A stretch of DNA of 64,000 nt from positions 62,001 to 126,000 of the forward strand of contig JBCCQH010000001.1 in NCBI GenBank assembly GCA_039024435.1. The letters run 5' to 3'. This document shows, piece by piece, positions 57,138 to 64,000 of the stretch. Origin of the DNA: JBCCQH01 sp039024435 (GTDB taxonomy: Bacteria > Bacteroidota > Bacteroidia > J057 > JADKCL01). Under the pieces are notes generated by a model, which was given only the letters and a program-made list of their open reading frames with translations, had not been told where the DNA came from and made no database searches. The stretch's first letter is position 1. Every line of letters begins with the position of its first letter. A program made the translations under genes and the position numbers.

Positions 57138-60100
57138 ATGCCCTACCCCACCCAAGATCGCACCTATCTCAAGCGCCGGTTTGAGGCCAACAATGTCCCG
57201 ACCGAGCAGGATTACGCCGATCTGATCGACGCCGCCATCAACCTAAAAGAAGACGGCGTCTACAAATTGCCGGGCGATCCTTTGGTCCTCGATGCCGCGG
57301 TCAATTCTTCGGGCCGCCGTCCCGTCCTCCAATTCAACCGCGATTATCAGGACGAAAGCCGCCCCGATTGGCTCTTCGAGTTGGATCCCCGCGAAAGTTC
57401 CGCACTTCACGGCCTGAACATCGCCGACGGAGCCGGGGATTCGGCCCTGTTCATTGCCGCCGGCCCCGAGAAACGGATTGGGGTGGGCACCCTGAATCCG
57501 GAAGCCCACCTGCATGTCCAGCACCCGAGTCCCAACACCCACCTGTTTGCCGAGTTGTACGACCACATTTCCCTTCAACTCGGCGGCGCTGGCCCCGGAT
57601 CGGTGGGATCGCTGCACCTGCGGGGTGCCGGAAACGACGATTTCTTGTTTCTGGTATCGGCGCCCGACACCGCGCACCTGAACCACAGCCGGGGTGCTTA
57701 CCTGCTCAATGGGGATCCGACGGTGACCGGAGGGCGGGCCGGGCGGCTGGCCATTGGGGATGGGAACGGCGATCCGCGCCTCGTACTCAATGCCGATGGA
57801 CTTTCCTATTTCGCCAACGGCTACCTCGGCATCGGGACGGAAGACCCCCGGGCCCGTCTGCACGTGGTTGGCGGTGCAATCATGCCCGCACCCGGCGAAA
57901 GTGAGCAAGCCGGAATCTTGTTCCCCAAAGATCCCTACGGCGGATCCGGCGATACCGCCTGGCTCCGCTACTACAATGACGGCGGCGAAGCCACGATCCT
58001 CGAGTTGGGGATCGCCAACGATGGGGAGGATCGCTTGGTGCTCGAATCACCGACCGGGATCGGCGTGCGCCACAAGTATCCCCAAGCCGCGCTGGACATC
58101 ATGGCCCACGAACACCGGGCTCTCGCCCTGCGCCGTGCCGAATGGGATCCAGAAAACAAGTGGCGCTTCAATGTCTTCGGGAACGATGGCGGCGAACGCC
58201 TCACCTTGCAATGGGCCGAAGCTGAGGCCGATCACCTGACCCTGACCGCCGACGGCCGGGCCGGCTTTGGGACGGAGAACCCCAACGCCCGGGTCCACAT
58301 CGCCAACGAAAGCCCAAGAGACTGGCGATACGACACCATCGGGGCCTACACTTCCCTGGAACTGGGCCAGCCCGGCACCGGCCACGTCGGCTCGGTGCGG
58401 ATGCACGGCTACGATCCCGATCATTTTATTTTCATCCGCCCTTCCAACGGAAATTACCACCTTGATTCCACCCGGGGGCACTACTACATCAACCAGGATC
58501 CCTCGGTCCACGGCGGTGAGCCCGGAATTGTCCACATCGGAGGCCGGGCGGAGGACATACGGATCCGCCTGGCGGCGGAAGGCACTTCCTGGTTCACCGG
58601 AGGCAGCCTCGCGCTAGGTTCGACAGCGACAGTGCCCTACGCAAAACTGCAAGTCAATGGCGGAGCAATTGTTCCCCAAGTGGGCGCCGGAGACAATGCC
58701 GGCATCACCTTTCCGCGCGATCCCTACGGCGGTGGCGGGGACGTCGCCTGGATCCGCTATTACAGCCGGGGCGGGGAATCAATGACCTTTGAATTGGGGA
58801 TCGAAGACAACGTCCAAGATGTACTCGCCTTGAAATCCCGGGGTGGCATCGGGGTCAATCACCACGATCCCGTGGCGGCATTTGACATCAAAGCCCAGAG
58901 TGAGCATCTGTTGGCCCTGCGGCACAAAGATTGGGATCCGGCGGCGTTTTGGCGGGTCGACGCGGAAGGAACGGCAAACAACGCTTCCCTGGCCTGGCGC
59001 TGGACCGATCAGGCGGACACCGCATTTGCCTTGACTTCGGGTGGCCGCGCGGGTTTCGGTACGCCGGCGCCGGGTGCGCAGGTCCACATCGCCAACGACA
59101 GCCCGGAAGCGGGCCTCTACCAAGGCCTGAAAGACCACATCTCCTTGGAATTGGGGCAGGCTGGCATCGGGGGAGTGGGCTCGATCAAAATGCACGGGAC
59201 CACCCCGGAGGCATTCACCTTTATCCGGCCCTCCAATGGCAATTTCCACCTGGATACGTCCACCGGCCACTATTTCATCAATTACGATGCCGGCGTTCAC
59301 GGGGGCAATGCCGGAAGGGTGTACGTGTGTGCGGAAAATGCCGACGCAAAAGTGCTTCTCAATGCCAAAGGTGACAGCTACTTCTCGGGTGGACGTGTCG
59401 GGATCGGCACTGAACGACCGGACGCATTGCTCCACCTCGCAAATCCCTCCACCTCCAACTGGCGCTACCCCGCCCTCCAGGACAATATTTCCCTGGAACT
59501 CGGCGCGAATGTTCCGGGCAGCGTAGGTTCAATCAAGCTCAACAGCTACGATGTGGACCACCACGTATTTATCCGCCCGTCCAACGGCAACTACCACCTC
59601 GACTCCAGCCGCGGATATTATTATTTCAACCATGATCCGGCAGTCCACGGCGGCCAGCCGGGACGGATGTACCTCGCCGGGCGGACGGAAGATGTCCGGG
59701 TAGCGCTGAATACCGAAGGTGACTCGTATTTCACCGGCGGCAATATGGGAATCGGGACGGCGACTCCCCTCGGCAATGCGCGCTTGCAAGTGGTCGGGGG
59801 CGCTATCGTGCCCCAAGTGGGCAACGATGAGCGCTCGGGAATCATGTTTCCCCGGGATCCCCACGGCGGCAGCGGGGACACGGCCTGGCTGCGCTATTTT
59901 TCCCGTGGTGGCGAATCGATGACCCTGGAACTGGCGATTGCCAACGACGGCGACGACAAAATGGTCCTGAAATCTTCCGGCGGTGTCGGCATCAACGTTG
60001 ATCATCCGAATTCGGCATTGGAGGTGCAAGCGCGGGGGGCAAATGCAATTGCGACCCACGCGGCCACCTGGAACCCCAATGTTGCCTTCCAATTGCAGGC

Positions 60101-61346
60101 TGAAGGTGGGAAAAACACCGAACAGGCCACCTTCCGATTTGCGGGGAAGCCCTTTGCCCTGATGACGATGCAGGAGGGCGGCCGGACCTATTTCCGCGAT
60201 TTGGAGCGGTTTGACGGCGGTGGTCTGCGGGTCGGCGCGGCGTGGGGCAAGTACGGCATCTATGCCGAAGTCGGTCCCGCGGTGGTCGGTGGGGTAGAGG
60301 GCACCAAGCTCCAAAATGAGTCGGTCACGATTACGCTGGATGGCGACGTTGCCATCGGCAAGCCAGAACCCACCGCGAAATTGGACGTAGAGGGCACGAT
60401 CAAAACGAGTGCACCCTACGTGGAAACCACCGCGCAAAAATTTACCGTCGGCGGTTCCCTCAGCCGTTGGTATCCGGTGCTGTTTGAAGATCAGGGGTGG
60501 AGCCAGGGCATTTTTGAGCTGGAAATTTTCCGACATAGCACCCACATCGATTCCTCCTGGCGGGGGTCATTGATGGCCCGCATTCGCTCTCACAACAGCA
60601 ATTGGGGCCACGGTTCGGAGTTCTGGGAAATCGATGTCGCCCAGACCGGGCGCTTCATCGGGCGGGTCGGTCATGTATACCGGGCCACACGGGTGATCGT
60701 GTGGTTGCGTGGCGGCAACACGACCTACCACTGGCGGAGCAACCACCGGGCGCGGGTCCTCGATTATCAGGCACTGGACAACAAGATTTCTTATCCCAGT
60801 TCCAACCCCGCTTACGTGGAGCGGGTCAGCAGCCTCACCGCGGTCGACAGCGGCTTCAATACCAATTACTTTTACCAGGAAAGTCGCAGTCGTGGTTCGC
60901 GCTTTACCCGCGGCATGATCATGATGTGGAGCGGTTCGACGGTGCCCAGTGGCTGGGCGATTTGTGATGGTGGAAATGGTACTCCGGACCTGCGCGGCCG
61001 TTTCGTAGTGGGCGCCGGTCAGGGTCAGGGCCTCAGCAACCGCGGGAAGGGCGCAACCGGCGGTGCCGAGCGGGTCACCCTCGACGCTAGCCAGATGCCG
61101 GTCCACAGCCACGCCGTCAACGATCCCGGTCACTACCACAACTGGACCGCCACCCGGCAGCGCGCCGGCACCGATGACCACAACAATACCTCAGAATTGT
61201 CGCACGGGGATGCTGGTTCGTCAAACATCATCTCGAAAAATACCAACGTCCGCACCACCGGGATCTCCCTCGGGAATGCGGGGGGCGGGGCCGCCCACGA
61301 GAACATGCCCCCGTTCTACGCTTTGGCGTACATCATGAAACTGTAA
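57138..61346 (+). CDS. 1402-residue repeat protein with phage tail-collar domain
   Basis: The protein has no signal peptide. The N-terminus (MPYPTQDRTYLKRRFEANNV) resembles the base-attachment part of tail-fibre-like proteins. Residues about 100-1000 consist of two alternating repeat types in the order A-B-A-B-A-A-B: type A has HIANxSxxxWRY, SLELGxxxxGxVGSIKMHG and FIRPSNGNYHLDS; type B has VVGGAIVPQVG, ITFPRDPYGG and GGESMTLEL. About 1080-1240 is a beta region of unknown type. The C-terminus (about 1258-1402) is a Tail_Collar domain: IMMWSGSTVPSGWAICDGG, TPDLRGRFVVGAG, MPVHSHAVNDPGHYHN, and MPPFYALAYIMKL. This is typical of receptor-binding fibres of phages and contractile injection systems; no other tail gene is in the window. 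Confidence 0.85.
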   Translation: MPYPTQDRTYLKRRFEANNVPTEQDYADLIDAAINLKEDGVYKLPGDPLVLDAAVNSSGRRPVLQFNRDYQDESRPDWLFELDPRESSALHGLNIADGAGDSALFIAAGPEKRIGVGTLNPEAHLHVQHPSPNTHLFAELYDHISLQLGGAGPGSVGSLHLRGAGNDDFLFLVSAPDTAHLNHSRGAYLLNGDPTVTGGRAGRLAIGDGNGDPRLVLNADGLSYFANGYLGIGTEDPRARLHVVGGAIMPAPGESEQAGILFPKDPYGGSGDTAWLRYYNDGGEATILELGIANDGEDRLVLESPTGIGVRHKYPQAALDIMAHEHRALALRRAEWDPENKWRFNVFGNDGGERLTLQWAEAEADHLTLTADGRAGFGTENPNARVHIANESPRDWRYDTIGAYTSLELGQPGTGHVGSVRMHGYDPDHFIFIRPSNGNYHLDSTRGHYYINQDPSVHGGEPGIVHIGGRAEDIRIRLAAEGTSWFTGGSLALGSTATVPYAKLQVNGGAIVPQVGAGDNAGITFPRDPYGGGGDVAWIRYYSRGGESMTFELGIEDNVQDVLALKSRGGIGVNHHDPVAAFDIKAQSEHLLALRHKDWDPAAFWRVDAEGTANNASLAWRWTDQADTAFALTSGGRAGFGTPAPGAQVHIANDSPEAGLYQGLKDHISLELGQAGIGGVGSIKMHGTTPEAFTFIRPSNGNFHLDTSTGHYFINYDAGVHGGNAGRVYVCAENADAKVLLNAKGDSYFSGGRVGIGTERPDALLHLANPSTSNWRYPALQDNISLELGANVPGSVGSIKLNSYDVDHHVFIRPSNGNYHLDSSRGYYYFNHDPAVHGGQPGRMYLAGRTEDVRVALNTEGDSYFTGGNMGIGTATPLGNARLQVVGGAIVPQVGNDERSGIMFPRDPHGGSGDTAWLRYFSRGGESMTLELAIANDGDDKMVLKSSGGVGINVDHPNSALEVQARGANAIATHAATWNPNVAFQLQAEGGKNTEQATFRFAGKPFALMTMQEGGRTYFRDLERFDGGGLRVGAAWGKYGIYAEVGPAVVGGVEGTKLQNESVTITLDGDVAIGKPEPTAKLDVEGTIKTSAPYVETTAQKFTVGGSLSRWYPVLFEDQGWSQGIFELEIFRHSTHIDSSWRGSLMARIRSHNSNWGHGSEFWEIDVAQTGRFIGRVGHVYRATRVIVWLRGGNTTYHWRSNHRARVLDYQALDNKISYPSSNPAYVERVSSLTAVDSGFNTNYFYQESRSRGSRFTRGMIMMWSGSTVPSGWAICDGGNGTPDLRGRFVVGAGQGQGLSNRGKGATGGAERVTLDASQMPVHSHAVNDPGHYHNWTATRQRAGTDDHNNTSELSHGDAGSSNIISKNTNVRTTGISLGNAGGGAAHENMPPFYALAYIMKL

Positions 61347-61364
61347 CACGGCAATTTTCGCTTT

Positions 61365-61399
61365 TGGGCTCCGTGCGCAATTCGCGTACGGGGCTTTTT
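61365..61399. terminator. Bidirectional terminator between convergent genes
   Basis: The GCTCCGTGCGC and GCGTACGGGGC arms pair with two G-U or mismatched positions and are followed by TTTTT on the plus strand; on the minus strand CGAAAA-type context follows. It lies between the collar gene (ends 61346) and the patatin-like gene (ends 61400). Confidence 0.75.
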
Positions 61400-63646
61400 C
61401 TATTCGGTCATCAGAAAGTGCGCAACCTGGTTCAGGAGGGCCTGGTTGAGGGAATCGTTCAGGGAAGCTTCGATGGCCTCGATTTCTTTGCTGGTCAGGT
61501 GCCAACTGATCGATGCTTTCAGGCCGCTCGAACCTACCGGAGCGTACTGCAAACAACCGTAACCCATCTTGTCGGGCAGAGAATTCTCGATGCGGTTGAT
61601 GGAGTGCATGGATTCGTACTCGTTGCTTTTGCTGATCGCGCCGTAGGTCGCCCGGATGGGGTCGAGCAACTGGCGCAGGGTGCTCTGGGGGCTGTTTTTG
61701 GGGACCTCGGCGTATTCGGCTTTGCTGTCCCGGATTTGCAGGACAAAGACACTGTCGGTGTTTTGCAAATACCATTCCCCAAAGTGTTCGAGGTAGCGGG
61801 CGGCGGTTTCCAGGCCGTAGTTGTCGGCGACCCCGGCGTCGATGATCTGAACCGGGGGATCGGAAGGGAGGCGCACGTAGGGGGTAATGAAAGGGAAGGA
61901 AGCATTCATCCGCAGGGCTGTGGCAAAGAGGAGGTCTTCCGCGCCTTGCTCTTCGAAGAAGCGGGAGAATTCCACGCCGGTGATGGCTTCTTTGAGGGTG
62001 CCGTCGGGCGCCCGGGACCGGGTCAGGTAGGTGGCGGGCATGGAGGAAATGAAGAGTTTGCGGCCGTCGTTGATGATGACCGGGGAAAAGATCATCTGGG
62101 GAATCACGGCCAGTTCTTCGCGCTCAGTGTAATCGCTCAGGCGGGTCTCCCGCCACACCCCCAGGTTATTCGCCATTTGGTTGTCGAAGGACCAGCCGCG
62201 GTCACTGAAGTATTTCGATCCGCCGACGGTTTCCTTGGCGGTAGGCAGGAAGAGGCCAGTAATGATTTTGAAGGCCACCCGGTTGAGCAGATCGCGGGTC
62301 AGGCGTTCGGCGTAGATGGGACTCATGGGGTTGATTCCGTGTCCGAGGCGGTTGAGCAGGTACAGTTCCCGATAGTAGGCCGCACCGATCATTCCGCCGG
62401 AGGCCCCGGTAATGAGGCGGGTTCGGTCCATGAATTTTCCTTGGGTGAGGCTGTCGAGCTTTTGGAAGGACCGCAGGACAAAATAGGCGGACCGCAATCC
62501 GCCGCCACTCACGCAGACCAGGACGGCCCGGGGCTTGGTAGAGGATCCGTGGAAAACGGTGTAGTCAGAGCGCCACAAATCGAGGGTGCGCAGGGTATTT
62601 TGCCGGTCGCGCCGGATGTTGTCGGCATTGTGGACTTCGTACAATTTTTCTTTGGTGTAGGGAACCGGCGCAATCTCGTAATTCATTCCAAAGGCCGGAT
62701 GCCGGTAGCGATCCAGGGTGATGGAGGCAAGGACGAAGTAAAATCCCACTGCGACCAGCAGTGCCCCCGGTCCCAAGCGCCGAAACCAAAAGACAAAAGC
62801 TGCGATCAGCATCATCGCCACCGACAGCAGCAAGAGGATGCTCGTTCCGGCCGGAATCAAGAAATAGGGATTGCCTTCCAGGATCCCCATCACGATAATC
62901 ACCCCGAGGAGGATCAATTGGAGGAAGAGGGCATTGCCGTGGTTGCGGTTCAGGAGTTGTTCCACCACCTTGCGAAAATTGGCCGGAAGATTGGGATCGG
63001 GCTGGCGAATGCGCAGGAACCCCACCAGATAGTTGTCCACGCGGATCCGCAGTCCGATTCCCATGCGCGCCTTTTCCAGAATCACCCGGCGCCCCTTGAA
63101 CTCGCGGACCACTCCTCCGGCGACATTGTCCACGAAGTTGCGGTTGCTCCGAAAGAAGTAGAGCAGGATGAACAAGGTGGCCATGGCCATTCCCACAAAA
63201 ACCCCAGTGAGTTCACCGACCATCCACCAGTTAAAATCGCCGTACAAGAACCGCTTCAACTTCAGGTAGCGGTAGGCGTAGAGCGCCAGAAATATCAGCG
63301 GAATGAGGAAGTTGTTTTGGAAGTAGACAAAAAAGGGGCGGTACTCCAGGGCCAAAAACGGAAAGCGGTAGCTGTTGGTGATGTAGGAGGTGATCATGTA
63401 CACCGTGATGTACACTCCGAGTCCGATGCCGAGGAGGAAGTTGCTGTAAAAATTCTCTTCGCCCAGGTACTCTGGTTCCAGGAATAAGTAGGGGATCCCA
63501 AATGCCTGACCGAAATTATTGGTGACCACCAGAAAAAGAAACAGCCAACTGATCAAAATGAACTTCTGGTAGCGGACTTGAATCACAGCCAGCTGCACGG
63601 GGAGGGAATAATAGATCGCCTCGTAGATGGATCGGATCCGCTGCAT
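61400..63646 (-). CDS. Membrane-anchored patatin-like phospholipase
   Basis: The 748-residue protein has about eight to nine membrane helices in the first 330 residues (for example FILISWLFLFLVV, NFLIPLIFLALYAYRYL, TLFILLYFF, ILLLLSVAMMLIAAFVFWF). The C-terminal half is a patatin domain: VSGGGLRSAYFVL as the Gly-rich oxyanion loop, GASGGMIGAAYYREL with the catalytic Ser416, and IIDAGVADNYG with Asp603, completing the Ser-Asp dyad. It probably hydrolyses membrane phospholipids or lysophospholipids. The long membrane domain is unusual for patatins but occurs in Bacteroidota. The ATG at 63646 is used. Confidence 0.88.
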   Translation of the reverse strand: MQRIRSIYEAIYYSLPVQLAVIQVRYQKFILISWLFLFLVVTNNFGQAFGIPYLFLEPEYLGEENFYSNFLLGIGLGVYITVYMITSYITNSYRFPFLALEYRPFFVYFQNNFLIPLIFLALYAYRYLKLKRFLYGDFNWWMVGELTGVFVGMAMATLFILLYFFRSNRNFVDNVAGGVVREFKGRRVILEKARMGIGLRIRVDNYLVGFLRIRQPDPNLPANFRKVVEQLLNRNHGNALFLQLILLGVIIVMGILEGNPYFLIPAGTSILLLLSVAMMLIAAFVFWFRRLGPGALLVAVGFYFVLASITLDRYRHPAFGMNYEIAPVPYTKEKLYEVHNADNIRRDRQNTLRTLDLWRSDYTVFHGSSTKPRAVLVCVSGGGLRSAYFVLRSFQKLDSLTQGKFMDRTRLITGASGGMIGAAYYRELYLLNRLGHGINPMSPIYAERLTRDLLNRVAFKIITGLFLPTAKETVGGSKYFSDRGWSFDNQMANNLGVWRETRLSDYTEREELAVIPQMIFSPVIINDGRKLFISSMPATYLTRSRAPDGTLKEAITGVEFSRFFEEQGAEDLLFATALRMNASFPFITPYVRLPSDPPVQIIDAGVADNYGLETAARYLEHFGEWYLQNTDSVFVLQIRDSKAEYAEVPKNSPQSTLRQLLDPIRATYGAISKSNEYESMHSINRIENSLPDKMGYGCLQYAPVGSSGLKASISWHLTSKEIEAIEASLNDSLNQALLNQVAHFLMTE

Positions 63647-64000
63647 ACCGATTCAAAAATAGAAAATTTGGTGAATTGGATGGCATTTTTGGGTCCCAAT
63701 CCATTTTGCGCCCAGTGGTGGGGTACGAAGCTCGGAGGTGCCGCGGGGCTGCCCCCAGTGGAGGGACAATCTGGCCGCCGGAGGGGTAATTTTGTCCGCC
63801 AAGTGACCCGGAAAAATGTTCGGTCCGACCGCTGAGTGACAGTGGTAAATGGCCAAACGGGGTAAAATTTGGGTTGAGTTGGAGTCCCGGCTAAGAATTG
63901 GGTTATCAACTACTTATGCACATTTTCTCCCCCGAATGCTTGGGGAAAATGTGGCAAAAAAGTTAATAACTTAGTAACATCAATCGTAGCATATTGTCGC
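63647..64000. other. Non-coding right end of window
   Basis: 354 bases without a supported gene. The region holds an imperfect inverted repeat (CACATTTTCTCCCC at 63920-63933 and GGGGAAAATGTG at 63942-63953) and one perfect DnaA-box-like nonamer (TTATGCACA, 63914-63922). A single box is not enough to call an origin. Confidence 0.4.

Noticed and set aside
57138..61346. Repetitive DNA considered as a CRISPR array or tandem repeat element
   Set aside because: The repeats are several hundred bases long, diverged and fully in frame within one coding region, so they are protein-domain repeats.
61364..63487. Long plus-strand frame (707 codons) opposite the patatin-like gene
   Set aside because: The minus-strand product has membrane helices and an intact Ser-Asp dyad. 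The opposite product is a low-complexity mix of His, Gln, Val and Gly without any motif.

Overview
The window looks like chromosomal DNA of a Gram-negative Bacteroidota, most likely from the Saprospiria (Lewinella/Haliscomenobacter-like), though the genus cannot be fixed from sequence alone. The signs are a type IX secretion (T9SS) C-terminal sorting domain at the end of the 46034-47575 product, LytS/LytTR signalling, signal-peptide lipoproteins, WG-repeat and MORN-type proteins, almost no Shine-Dalgarno sequences, and frequent TTG/GTG starts. No rRNA, tRNA, CRISPR array or intact insertion sequence was seen. Base composition appears to step up from AT-richer to GC-richer around the gene-poor stretch at 19.2-20.2 kb.

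Left part (1-11.3 kb, mostly minus strand): a truncated secreted protein, a helical protein of unknown role, a small secreted protein, then a run of seven genes read leftward. This run encodes a complete SsuA/TauA-type ABC importer (lipoprotein, permease, ATPase) directly coupled to four signalling genes: a GHKL kinase-like protein, an AAA+ NtrC-like regulator lacking a recognisable GAFTGA loop, a LytS-type kinase and a LytTR response regulator.

11.4-19.2 kb (plus strand): the most unusual locus. It encodes a three-ATPase-domain EssC/FtsK-like membrane ATPase, two small WXG100-like proteins (each with an SWQD turn), a 759-residue helical/hydrophobic protein with a duplicated ParB-like module, and an ankyrin-repeat protein ending in a CFI-box. 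Tight spacing argues for one operon. It resembles a minimal type VII (ESX/Ess-like) system, which is unexpected in an outer-membrane organism.

20-45.6 kb: mixed housekeeping and surface genes. These are ispF, a thioredoxin-like/YceI fusion, a multi-domain sensor kinase, an operon with a glycine-zipper cargo-like protein, a WG-repeat lipoprotein and a TPR protein, a prohibitin-family protein, a GGR-type flavoprotein, a MORN protein, two hydrolase/lytic-type genes (YheT, SpoIID), a glycan operon (GT39, GT2, epimerase), a duplicated two-gene convergent cassette, and a YhiN-like flavoprotein.

45.9-52.7 kb: a T9SS-sorted S74 tail-fibre-type protein, then a compact azole-RiPP (TOMM) cluster. It has two NHLP-leader precursor peptides with Gly/Thr/Cys-rich cores, a hairpin attenuator, a fused cyclodehydratase (partner protein plus YcaO) and a SagB-type dehydrogenase. 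No exporter or leader protease is present.

52.7-64 kb: an alpha/beta hydrolase, a polymorphic-toxin-like protein (SH3-like domain plus a probable PD-(D/E)xK nuclease tip) directly followed by a probable immunity gene, a membrane protein, a 1402-residue repeat protein ending in a phage tail-collar domain, and a membrane-anchored patatin-like phospholipase. The toxin and the 26736-27818 product share a short N-terminal motif typical of cargo of phage-tail-like injection systems, but no contractile-system structural gene is in the window.
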